From Novosphingobium rosa NBRC 15208 (GTDB lineage: Bacteria; Pseudomonadota; Alphaproteobacteria; Sphingomonadales; Sphingomonadaceae): DNA of 36,648 nucleotides. Both the position numbers and the translations under genes were made by a program. Position 1 is the first letter of the stretch, and each line of letters begins with the position of its first letter. The stretch covers positions 1-36,648 of the forward strand of contig NZ_BCZE01000072.1 of the NCBI RefSeq assembly GCF_001598555.1, given 5' to 3'. Positions 15,325-22,627 of the stretch are shown in pieces. The notes under the pieces are model-generated. The model made no database searches. It had not been told where the DNA came from and saw only the letters and a list, made by a program, of their open reading frames with translations.

Positions 15325-16586
15325 TCTCTCCTGCCACGATCCACCAGCGCGGCCACAACGACATCCATCGCCACATTGCCCACGGTGCGGGTGATATCGG
15401 GCAGCATATCCACCGCCACCAGCAGCGCCAGCGGAGCAATCGGCACCCCCATCGCCAGCGCCACCGGCCCCACCGCCGAGACGAAGCTGATCGCGCCGGG
15501 CAAGGAGGGCGAGCTGATCTCGGTGATCGCCGCCACGATGGCCCCGGCGATCAGGATCGCGGGGGAGAGCGTGATGCCGGTCAGCTTGGCGACATAGATC
15601 GCCACCGCCAGATTCATCGCCGGGCCCGTCGCGCGGAACAGCGCCACGCAGAGCGGCAGGGTGAATTCGGCGCTGCCCGTGCTCACGCCCAGCTTGCGGC
15701 AGGCCGTCAGCATCGCGGGCAGGCTGGCCAGCGAACTCTGGGTGGAAATCGCCACCGCCCCCACCGGCATCAGCGCCCGGCAGTAAGCGCCCAGCGCCAA
15801 CCGAGCGCCCAGCAGAGCCAGCACCGGCGCCGCCGCCAGCACCGCCCAGCCCATCATGCTGACGGTGATGACATAATGCGCCAGCACCCCCAGCGCCTCG
15901 GCGCCGGTGCGCGCGCCCAGATCGAGCGACAAGGCAAACACGCCGATCGGCGCCAGCTTCAACACCCAGCCGATCATCACCATCATCGCGCCAGCCAGTG
16001 CCTCGAAGAGGTCCGTGAGATGCTGGCGCGGCGCCGGGGCCAGACGTGAGATCGCCATGCCAAACAGGCTGAAGAAGGCCACGCAGGGCAGCATGGCATC
16101 GCTGGCCGCCGCCGCGAAAATGTTGGACGGCAACAGGGAGAGCAGGAAATCTCCCAGCCCCGGCACCGGCGCATCCTTGCCCGATGCGCTGGCCAGCACG
16201 CCCTGTGCGGCCTGCGGCACGGGCCATGCCTCCAGCAACAGCGGCATGGCGACTGCAGCGAAAAAGGCGCTGGCGAAATAGATGCCGAAGATCCAGCTGA
16301 GCACCCGGATCGCCTGCTTGCCCGCGCTGGCCGCCGCCATCATCTGCACGATGCCCACCACCAGCAGGGCGGAGACCAGCGGCAGGATCGTCATCTCCAG
16401 CCCCTTGAGCCACAGCCCGCCCAGCGGCGCCAGACCCTTGGCCACCGGCGCCAGCACCGGCCAGCGCGTCACCGCGAGGCCAGCCAGCAAACCTGCCCCC
16501 AAAGCCCCCAGCGTCAGCCCCGTATTGACCTGTATATCGGGCAGGGCAGCATCGCCACGGGATGCGCCTTCCGGTTCATTCGACAC
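15303..16586 (-). CDS. dicarboxylate/amino acid:cation symporter (DAACS family)
   Basis: A 427-residue transporter of the GltP/DctA fold with about eight helices and two re-entrant hairpins. The HP1 region is AISTQSSLASLPAMLTACRK, and TM7-HP2 is FRATGPAMNLAVAIYVAKLTGI then SSPSLPGAISFVSAVGPVA. The NMDGT motif that coordinates Na+ in classical members is replaced by AMNLA, so ion coupling and substrate may differ. The start chosen is GTG at 16586, where family similarity begins (MSNEPEG, then VNTGLTLGALGAGLLAGLAV as TM1). It is divergent from glmM with 99 bp between starts, and convergent with ecfG. Confidence 0.85.
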   Translation of the reverse strand: MSNEPEGASRGDAALPDIQVNTGLTLGALGAGLLAGLAVTRWPVLAPVAKGLAPLGGLWLKGLEMTILPLVSALLVVGIVQMMAAASAGKQAIRVLSWIFGIYFASAFFAAVAMPLLLEAWPVPQAAQGVLASASGKDAPVPGLGDFLLSLLPSNIFAAAASDAMLPCVAFFSLFGMAISRLAPAPRQHLTDLFEALAGAMMVMIGWVLKLAPIGVFALSLDLGARTGAEALGVLAHYVITVSMMGWAVLAAAPVLALLGARLALGAYCRALMPVGAVAISTQSSLASLPAMLTACRKLGVSTGSAEFTLPLCVALFRATGPAMNLAVAIYVAKLTGITLSPAILIAGAIVAAITEISSPSLPGAISFVSAVGPVALAMGVPIAPLALLVAVDMLPDITRTVGNVAMDVVVAALVDRGRRDQSSFES

Positions 16587-16685
16587 GATAAGGCCCCTTT
16601 TTGGCTTGCCCGCGCGGCTTTCATCGATCACCACGCCATGGCAAACCATACGCAAAAGACGCTCAGCTCCAAACAGGAACACCAT

Positions 16686-18026
16686 ATGGCACGGCACTAT
16701 TTCGGCACCGACGGCATTCGCGGACGCACCAATGCGGGCGTGATGACGGCGGATATCGCGATGAAGGTCGGCCAGGCCGCCGGCACCCGCTTCCTGCGCG
16801 GCAAGCACCGCCACCGCGTGGTGATCGGCAAGGACACGCGGCTCTCAGGCTATATGCTGGAAAACGCCATGGTGGCGGGCTTCACCAGCGTGGGCATGGA
16901 TGTGGTGCTGCTGGGCCCCATGCCCACCCCCGCCGTCGCCTTGCTGACGCGCGAATTGCGCGCCGATGTGGGCGTGATGATCTCGGCCAGCCACAACCCC
17001 TTCGAGGACAATGGCATCAAGCTGTTCGGCCCGGACGGCTTCAAGCTCTCCGACGCCGATGAGGAAGCCATCGAGGTGATGCTGGGCCAGAACCTGCCGC
17101 TGGCCGAAAGCGACCTGATCGGCCGCGCCCGCCGCATCGAGGACGCGCGCGGGCGTTATATCCACGCGGTGAAGGGCTCGGTTCCGCAGGATGTGCGGCT
17201 CGATGGGCTCAAGATCGTGGTCGATTGCGCCAATGGCGCGGCCTATCAGGTGGCCCCCTCTGCGGTGTGGGAACTGGGCGCGGAGGTGATCACCATCGGC
17301 GTCCAGCCCAACGGCAAGAACATCAATCTGAAATGCGGCTCCACCCACCTCGATCTGGTGAAGGAAACCGTGGTGGCATCGGGCGCGGACATCGGCATCG
17401 CGCTGGATGGCGACGCGGACCGCCTGATCGTGGTCGATGAAAAGGGCCAGACCGTCGACGGCGACCAGATCATGGCGCTGATCGGCACCCAGCTGGCGGC
17501 ACAGGGCGAGCTGCGCGGCGGCGGCGTGGTGGCCACGGTGATGTCCAACCTGGGCCTCGAACGCTTCCTCGGCGGCCAGGGCCTGACTCTGGAGCGCACC
17601 AAGGTGGGTGACCGCCATGTGTTGGAGCGCATGCGCAGCGGCGGCTTCAACGTCGGCGGCGAGCAGTCCGGCCATATGATCATGCTCGACCACGCCACCA
17701 CCGGCGACGGCACCATCGCTGCGCTGCAGGTGCTGACCGCGCTGGTGAAATCCGGCAAGCGGGCGAGCGAGCTGCTGCATCTCTTCGATCCCGTGCCCCA
17801 GCTGCTGAAAAACGTCCGCTTCTCGGGCGGCAAGCCGCTGGAGGCCGACAAGGTGCAACTGGTGATCGCCGAGGCGGAATCGCAGCTGGCCGGCAAGGGC
17901 CGTCTGGTGATCCGCGCCAGCGGCACCGAGCCCGTGATCCGCGTGATGGCCGAAGGCGACGATGCCGCCGAAGTGGAGCAGGTGGTGGATGCGATCTGCG
18001 ATGCGGTTCGGGAAGCAGCGGCTTAA
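16686..18026 (+). CDS. glmM: phosphoglucosamine mutase GlmM
   Basis: A 446-residue alpha-D-phosphohexomutase that converts glucosamine-6-P to glucosamine-1-P for UDP-GlcNAc, hence peptidoglycan and LPS. It starts MARHYFGTDGIRG as the family does. The phosphoserine loop is MISASHNPFEDNGIK with Ser102, the metal loop DGDADR is at 241-246, the sugar-binding loop is GGEQSGH, and the phosphate-binding loop is RASGTEPVIRVM near the C-terminus. The start at 16686 follows CAGGA; an in-frame ATG at 16638 would add 16 unrelated residues. A palindromic element begins about 15 bp after the stop. Confidence 0.96.
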   Translation: MARHYFGTDGIRGRTNAGVMTADIAMKVGQAAGTRFLRGKHRHRVVIGKDTRLSGYMLENAMVAGFTSVGMDVVLLGPMPTPAVALLTRELRADVGVMISASHNPFEDNGIKLFGPDGFKLSDADEEAIEVMLGQNLPLAESDLIGRARRIEDARGRYIHAVKGSVPQDVRLDGLKIVVDCANGAAYQVAPSAVWELGAEVITIGVQPNGKNINLKCGSTHLDLVKETVVASGADIGIALDGDADRLIVVDEKGQTVDGDQIMALIGTQLAAQGELRGGGVVATVMSNLGLERFLGGQGLTLERTKVGDRHVLERMRSGGFNVGGEQSGHMIMLDHATTGDGTIAALQVLTALVKSGKRASELLHLFDPVPQLLKNVRFSGGKPLEADKVQLVIAEAESQLAGKGRLVIRASGTEPVIRVMAEGDDAAEVEQVVDAICDAVREAAA

Positions 18027-18040
18027 GGGTTAAGGGGAAG

Positions 18041-18245
18041 TTGCGAGGGGGTTACCCCCTCGCGCTCCCGGGACGTCTTCCGGCGAGATGGCAGTGGCGC
18101 CGCATCGTGGCGCTCCGCCTCTCCACCTGCGTTTGGCGCCGCAGGCAATCATTTTCTGCCTGCGGCGCTGCGACGTTGCGCCAAGGCCGAACCCTTGGCA
18201 AAAACGCAGACAGTAAAGGGAGCGCGAGGGTGATGACCCTCGCAT
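18041..18245 (-). repeat. bipartite palindromic element, copy C (inverted orientation)
   Basis: 205 bp in the opposite orientation to the others: the R hairpin (9-bp stem, 18043-18063) comes first, then GCTCCC and the reverse complement of the GTCGGAAGAC block. The L hairpin GCGAGGGTGATGACCCTCGC at 18224-18243 closes it. The middle carries a perfect 12-bp inverted repeat, GCGCCGCAGGCA with TGCCTGCGGCGC. It lies between glmM and the DUF1272 gene. Confidence 0.9.
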
Positions 18246-18274
18246 TTCCTCCTTATCTTCAGGAGCCGAGAAAA

Positions 18275-18499
18275 ATGCTCGAAATGCGCCCAGATTGCGA
18301 GACATGCGGCACCGCTTTGCCAGCCGAGGCGCCGGGCGCCTTCATCTGCTCCTTCGAATGCACCTTCTGCGCCGAATGCGCCGAGGATCTCGACGAACAA
18401 TGCCCCAACTGCGAGGGCGAGCTGATGGATCGGCCTACCCGCGCGAAAAAGCACCACGCCAAGCACCCGCCCAGCACCGTGAAGCACTTCAAGGGATGA
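18275..18499 (+). CDS. DUF1272 small zinc-ribbon-like protein
   Basis: A 74-residue protein, MLEMRPDCETCGTALP at its start, with eight Cys arranged as CETC, C-SFEC, CAEC and CPNC, which could bind two zinc ions in a ribbon or RING-like fold. This matches the DUF1272 family of unknown function. The C-terminus is basic (RAKKHHAKHPPSTVKHFKG). The ATG at 18275 has AGGAG 9 nt upstream. The stop overlaps the thiD start (ATGA), so the two are probably translated together. The tail of copy C lies just upstream and may form part of its leader. Confidence 0.85.
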   Translation: MLEMRPDCETCGTALPAEAPGAFICSFECTFCAECAEDLDEQCPNCEGELMDRPTRAKKHHAKHPPSTVKHFKG

Positions 18500-19260
18500 G
18501 CAGCCCCGCGCGTATGAAGCCTGCAAGGATTTTGGCAATTGCCGGGTCTGATTGCTCCGGTGGGGCGGGCCTTCAGGCGGATCTCAAGACCATCATCATG
18601 CTCGGCGGCTATGGCATGAGCGCCATCACCGCCATCACCGCGCAGAACACCATCGGCGTCTTCGCGGTGGAGGCGCTGTCGGCGCAGATGGTCGGCGCGC
18701 AGGTGGATACCTGCGTGGATGATATCGGCGTGGATGCAGTGAAGATCGGCATGCTGGGCAGCGCCGCCATCGCTCATGCCGTGGCCGACCGGCTGGAAAA
18801 GCTGAGCGTGCCCGTGGTGTTCGACCCTGTGATGGTCGCCACCAGCGGCGGCGTGCTGGCGGATGGCCCCACGCGTGAGGCCTTCGGGCGGCTGATGGCG
18901 CTGGCCACGCTGACCACGCCCAATGTGCCCGAACTGGCAGCTCTGGGCGGGGCAGAATCGCTGTCGGGCATTCCCTATCTCGCCAAGGGCGGCGATGCGG
19001 AAGGCGCGCTGGTTGAGGATCGGCTCTGCCTGCCGGGCGCTGAGCCGATGGTCTGGCATTCCGAGCGGATCGAAACGCGCCATAGCCACGGCACCGGCTG
19101 CTCGCTGGCCAGCGCGATTGCCACGGGGTTGGGCCAGGGGCTCGATCTGGTGGCCGCCGTGGAGCGGGGACGCAGGTTTGTGCGTGAAGCCCTGCTGGCC
19201 GCTCCGGGGTTCGGGGCGGGGCATGGGCCTTTGGGACATGAAGCAGTTAAAGGTTTTTAG
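18496..19260 (+). CDS. thiD: hydroxymethylpyrimidine/phosphomethylpyrimidine kinase ThiD
   Basis: A 254-residue ribokinase-fold kinase of thiamine synthesis (HMP to HMP-P to HMP-PP). Motifs are ILAIAGSDCSGGAGLQADLK, GYGMSAITAITAQNT, VKIGMLGS, VVFDPVMVATSG, TTPNVPELAAL and the anion-hole SHGTGCSLASAIA. Between TPNVPELAALGG and KGGDAEGALVEDRLCLPG the protein is roughly 20 residues shorter than the usual helix-strand segment, so it is slightly compact. The start at 18496 overlaps the DUF1272 stop; a second ATG at 18514 begins the homologous MKPARILAI. A palindromic element starts 10 bp after the stop. Confidence 0.9.
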   Translation: MSSPARMKPARILAIAGSDCSGGAGLQADLKTIIMLGGYGMSAITAITAQNTIGVFAVEALSAQMVGAQVDTCVDDIGVDAVKIGMLGSAAIAHAVADRLEKLSVPVVFDPVMVATSGGVLADGPTREAFGRLMALATLTTPNVPELAALGGAESLSGIPYLAKGGDAEGALVEDRLCLPGAEPMVWHSERIETRHSHGTGCSLASAIATGLGQGLDLVAAVERGRRFVREALLAAPGFGAGHGPLGHEAVKGF

Positions 19261-19270
19261 AAAAAGGATA

Positions 19271-19440
19271 ATGCGAGGGTCATAACCCTCGCGCTCCCTT
19301 GAGTGTCTGCGTGGCGCCACGGGTTCGGCGACAGCGCTAACGCCGCCGCGCCGCAGGTGGAGCGTTCAGGCGCTTCACGTCGGTGCCCCTGCCCTCTCGT
19401 CGGAAGACGAAATGGGAGCGCGAGGGGGTAACCCCCTCGC
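19271..19440 (+). repeat. bipartite palindromic element, copy D
   Basis: 170 bp. The L hairpin GCGAGGGTCATAACCCTCGC is at 19273-19292, GCTCCCTTGAGTGTC follows, GTCGGAAGAC is near 19400, then GGGAGC and the R hairpin at 19420-19440. In the L stem the eighth pair is T-A where copies A, B, E and F have C-G, a compensated change. It lies between the convergent thiD (10 bp) and LOG gene (21 bp). Confidence 0.92.
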
Positions 19441-19461
19441 CCTTATCCTTTTTTCAACTCC

Positions 19462-20346
19462 TCAATCTTCCGAAGGCTGATACGCCACGCCATAAAAATC
19501 TGCGATATGCTGCCAGGCGTCCTCGGCGGTTTCAACCAGCGTGAACAGCTCCAGATCCTTGCGGTTGATCACGCCTTCCTCGACCAGAGCGTCGAAGTTG
19601 ATCACGCGATGCCAGAAGTCGCGGCCGAACAGCAGGATGGGGATGGGCTTCATCTTGCCGGTCTGGATCAGGGTCAGCAGTTCGAAGAACTCGTCGAAGG
19701 TGCCGAAGCCGCCCGGGAACACCGCCACGGCGCGGGCGCGCAGCAGGAAGTGCATCTTGCGCAGCGCGAAATAGTGGAACTGGAAGGCCAGACGCGGCGT
19801 CACGTAAGGATTGGGCGCCTGCTCATGGGGCAGCACGATGTTGAGGCCGATGGTCTCCGCGCCCACTTCGGCGGCGCCACGGTTGGCGGCTTCCATGATC
19901 GAGGGCCCGCCGCCCGAGCAGATCACGAACTGGCGCATGCCCTTTTCCACGACGGCGGCCTGGCTGGCGATGCGGGCCAGCTTGCGGGCTTCCTCATAGT
20001 AATGCGAGTTGGCCGCCAGCTTTTCGGCGGCAGTCTTTTCCTCGGGGGTGTTGGCGGCCTCGATACGGGCCTGCGCCTGCTCGGGCGTGGGGATGCGGGC
20101 CGAACCGTAGCACACCAGAGTCGAGCCGATCCCGGCCTCTTCCAGCAGCATTTCGGTCTTCAGCAGTTCCAGCTGAAAGCGCACGGGACGCAGCTCTTCA
20201 CGCAGCAGGAAATCGGTGTCGCGGAAGGCCAGCTTGTAGGAGGGGCTCTGCGTCTGCGCGGTGTGGTGACCATGCGATTCGACGAAACCGGCTTCCTGCT
20301 CGGCCTTGTAGAAGCGGTCGTGGGATAGTTTTTCTTCTTCGGTCAT
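19462..20346 (-). CDS. LOG family protein (TIGR00730-like nucleoside monophosphate phosphoribohydrolase)
   Basis: A 294-residue Rossmann-fold protein. The LOG motif PGGFGTFDEFFE is present, with an earlier VICSGGGPSIMEAANRGA for nucleotide binding, and STLVCYGSARIP opening the fold at about residue 75. The N-terminal 70 residues are an extra helical segment seen in longer members. Proteins of this family, once called lysine decarboxylases, cleave AMP-type nucleotides or cytokinin precursors to the base and ribose-5-phosphate; the actual substrate here is unknown. The start ATG at 20346 has a weak ribosome-binding site. It is convergent with thiD. Confidence 0.85.
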   Translation of the reverse strand: MTEEEKLSHDRFYKAEQEAGFVESHGHHTAQTQSPSYKLAFRDTDFLLREELRPVRFQLELLKTEMLLEEAGIGSTLVCYGSARIPTPEQAQARIEAANTPEEKTAAEKLAANSHYYEEARKLARIASQAAVVEKGMRQFVICSGGGPSIMEAANRGAAEVGAETIGLNIVLPHEQAPNPYVTPRLAFQFHYFALRKMHFLLRARAVAVFPGGFGTFDEFFELLTLIQTGKMKPIPILLFGRDFWHRVINFDALVEEGVINRKDLELFTLVETAEDAWQHIADFYGVAYQPSED

Positions 20347-20529
20347 CTGCTTGCTTTCGAACGTTCACACTCTTATCGGCCCAAAGCATGAAAAGCCGGT
20401 GACCGACCTGCCGGGAGCCCTGCGGAGGGTGGAAACGGCGCCAGAGCGATTATGTTGCTCCATCCGCCAAAAAACGCACATGATCGTCCTATTCGGCAAG
20501 CATTTCAAGAGGGAACTCCGGAAAGACGC

Positions 20530-21366
20530 CTATTTCAGCTTCAGCTTCTTGAGCGCGCGCCAGGCATAGGCCTTGGCGCGGTTCTGGGCAGGCCAGCGGC
20601 CCGGTAGCGCGGGCGAGAGGCCCCAGCCGCGCAGCACGCCGTTGAAGGCACGCGCCGCGCCCTCCTCATAGCTCCATTCGGAACGCCAGGTGATCGAAAG
20701 CGAAACCGAGGGCACCGGCCCGTTGCGCACGAAATGCGGCGCCATCACCGGCACCATCAGCCCCTGCCCCGGCGCGAGGGCAAACTCCTTGCCGCCCGCC
20801 AGCATCTCGTCCCGCCATGTCAGTTCGCGGCCCCCGCCGGTGTGATAGGCCTCGTGGATTTCGGCGGCGGCATAGAAGGGGTCGCCCGCCGGGAACTGGG
20901 TCATCACCTTGGTACCGCGGATCTGCATCAGGATGTTGTGTTCGGGGTCGAAATGATAGGGCGTCACCGCATTGGGCGAGGACACGAAGACAAAAGCCTG
21001 AGGCGTATGGATCGCCCCGGTGCGTGGCTCGATGGCGGCGCGCAGCTCGTCGATCACCGAGAGCAGCAGCGCGCGATAGGCGGGATCCTGCTCGATGAAG
21101 GTCAGCGCCACCCAGCAGCCGGCCGTGTCGATCTGGCGGATGGCGTCGGCGGCGCTGATGCTGGGCACGGGCGGCTTGCCGGTGACGCCGATGGGCTGGG
21201 CGGCATAGGCATGCTCGATGTTCTTGGCGGGCAGACGCTCGGCCAATTGCGCCAGCGCTTCCAGCTCCATCAGCGGATGGTCGCAGAGCTGATGCTCGAT
21301 GATATGCGGCACCTCGGGATAGAGGCCCGCAAATGTCTCGACAGCATGGGGCGGCAGATGACGCAT
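20530..21366 (-). CDS. cupin-like / JmjC-domain protein
   Basis: A 278-residue protein with a double-stranded beta-helix core. NAVTPYHFDPEHNILMQIRG carries the H-x-D metal pair (His138, Asp140), and VMAPHFVRNG supplies the distal His (211). Members of this bacterial cupin_8-like group are putative Fe(II)/2-oxoglutarate oxygenases, but the substrate is unknown. The C-terminus is basic (AQNRAKAYAWRALKKLKLK). The ATG at 21366 has AGGAA upstream; a TTG at 21390 is less likely. It is transcribed in the same direction as the PEP-CTERM-like gene, with a terminator between. Confidence 0.75.
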   Translation of the reverse strand: MRHLPPHAVETFAGLYPEVPHIIEHQLCDHPLMELEALAQLAERLPAKNIEHAYAAQPIGVTGKPPVPSISAADAIRQIDTAGCWVALTFIEQDPAYRALLLSVIDELRAAIEPRTGAIHTPQAFVFVSSPNAVTPYHFDPEHNILMQIRGTKVMTQFPAGDPFYAAAEIHEAYHTGGGRELTWRDEMLAGGKEFALAPGQGLMVPVMAPHFVRNGPVPSVSLSITWRSEWSYEEGAARAFNGVLRGWGLSPALPGRWPAQNRAKAYAWRALKKLKLK

Positions 21367-21434
21367 AAAACCCGTTCCTGTGGTCTTCAATCAGAGGCTT
21401 GCGTAACGTGCAGAACCGAAGGAACCCCTAACGC

Positions 21435-21466
21435 AAAAGCGCGCGACCGGCCTGCCGATCGCGCGC
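21435..21466 (-). terminator. intrinsic terminator after the PEP-CTERM-like gene
   Basis: On the minus strand GCGCGCGA pairs with TCGCGCGC (21466-21459 with 21446-21439) and is followed by TTTTGCG. It lies 26 bp after the stop at 21492 and before the cupin-like gene start at 21366. Confidence 0.65.
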
Positions 21467-21491
21467 CTTGAGGCTTGGGGCTGAGGCTGGC

Positions 21492-22343
21492 TCAGTCCTT
21501 CTTTTTACCGAAGCGACGGCGCGCCGCCACCGCGGCAACGGCGCCGCCGAACAGCAGGAACATCGGCGGAGCCGGCACCGGCGTCGGATTGTGCGGGTGA
21601 TGATGCCAGCCGCCGCTCGTGGTCGTGCTGCTGGTGGTCGTGGTGCTGCCGCCGGTCGTGGTGGTGCTGCCGCCCGTGGTGGTGGTCGTGCTGCCACCGG
21701 TCGTCGTCGTGGTGCTGCCGCCCGTGGTCGTGGTGGTCGTGCTGCTGCCGCCGGTTGTTGTGGTGGAACTGCCGCCCGTCGTGGTGGTGGTCGTCGTGGT
21801 CGACGTTGAACCGCCATTGGAGCCCGAACTGGAGCTGGAGCTGCTGCTCGAACTCGAGCTTGAACTGCTGGTCGATCCCGAGGTGGAACCGGAACCGCTG
21901 GTCGAGCCCGAGCCGCTGGTGGAACCCGAACCGCTGCTGGTCACGATCACCGTGCTGCCGCCGCCACCGGCGCCGCCGAAGAAGCCGCCAAAGAAACCCC
22001 CGCCCGAAGAGCCGCCGCCATTGCTGACGACGCGCACGCGATCCTCACCGCCGCCAGGGCCGACATCGGGCGCGACAGGCACGAAATTGGCAGGCGGCAG
22101 GCCCGGAGGCGGCACCGGCACCATCGCCACCTGAGGCGGCGTGGGCGTGCAGCAGGGGGCGTGATGGCGGGGCGGCACATAGGCCACATGGTGGACAGGC
22201 TTGTGAACCACCGTCTTGGGGTGCTTCACATATTGCGGCTTGCCGGCGGCCATCTTCTCGGCGACGTGAACGGCGCCGCCACTCACCAGCGCGCCGCCGG
22301 CGATCACCATGGCCAGTTTTGCGATGCCCACTCGAACCGACAT
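21492..22343 (-). CDS. Ser/Thr/Gly-rich secreted protein with PEP-CTERM-like sorting tail
   Basis: A 283-residue protein. The N-terminal hydrophobic stretch (about 7-27, LAMVIAGGALVSGGAVHVAE) looks like a signal peptide. Then come a His/Pro-rich segment (35-95), a Gly-rich segment, a GSGSTSGSGSTSG run, a Ser-only run, and six or seven repeats of GGSTTTTT type (about 180-245). The end is PTPVPAPPMFLLFGGAVAAV then ARRRFGKKKD: a Pro-rich box, one membrane helix and a basic cluster, as in PEP-CTERM proteins that exosortase anchors or exports in EPS-forming bacteria. VPAP replaces the usual VPEP. No exosortase is present here. The Ser/Thr tract may be glycosylated. Confidence 0.75.
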   Translation of the reverse strand: MSVRVGIAKLAMVIAGGALVSGGAVHVAEKMAAGKPQYVKHPKTVVHKPVHHVAYVPPRHHAPCCTPTPPQVAMVPVPPPGLPPANFVPVAPDVGPGGGEDRVRVVSNGGGSSGGGFFGGFFGGAGGGGSTVIVTSSGSGSTSGSGSTSGSGSTSGSTSSSSSSSSSSSSSSSGSNGGSTSTTTTTTTTGGSSTTTTGGSSTTTTTTGGSTTTTTGGSTTTTTGGSTTTTGGSTTTTSSTTTSGGWHHHPHNPTPVPAPPMFLLFGGAVAAVAARRRFGKKKD

Positions 22344-22516
22344 AGTCCAATTCCCACTGTTACCGGGCCACCATCGCCCCGGCGCCCACCCCTGGGCCCC
22401 TTAGCGCAAAACCCTTGAGAAGTGTTTCACGCCGGGGAACCCACGAGAGGGCTCGCCTTAGCTTTCTACAAGCCCCAAGCATCGCGCGCAGACAACCTGA
22501 TTCCAGCGCGCGGGCC

Positions 22517-22533
22517 TGTCCCGTTTCGGGATT
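22517..22533. promoter_or_regulatory. palindrome 1, TGTCCCG-N3-CGGGA type
   Basis: TGTCCCG, TTT, CGGGAT: a dyad almost identical to a second one 48 bp on. A TTGACA (22533-22538) overlaps its right edge, but no good -10 follows. It lies in the 284-bp gap upstream of the PEP-CTERM-like gene and downstream of ruvB. Confidence 0.4.
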
Positions 22534-22564
22534 TGACAGTTTGGCGGGGCTTGGGCAAGCCTGA

Positions 22565-22581
22565 TGTCCCGCTGCGGGACA
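22565..22581. promoter_or_regulatory. palindrome 2, perfect TGTCCCG-N3-CGGGACA
   Basis: TGTCCCG, CTG, CGGGACA is a perfect 7-bp dyad with a 3-bp spacer, centred 48 bp (about 4.5 helical turns) from palindrome 1. Possible operator pair. Otherwise the gap shows nothing recognisable. Confidence 0.4.
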
Positions 22582-22627
22582 GCGGATGGGGTGAGGTGTT
22601 TACGGGGTGAGCCGTTTTCCGGGCGCT

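Noticed and set aside
18030..18305. Minus-strand open frame through palindromic element copy C
   Set aside because: It consists of the repeat itself; comparable frames occur in other copies but differ in sequence and phase, so no conserved product is encoded.
21619..22134. Poly-Val/Pro open frame opposite the Ser/Thr-rich protein
   Set aside because: It is the antisense reading of the repeat tract. The minus-strand frame has a signal peptide and a sorting tail, so that one is real.
22422..22610. 62-codon frame between the PEP-CTERM-like gene and ruvB
   Set aside because: No ribosome-binding site or recognisable motif, and it runs through the two palindromes.
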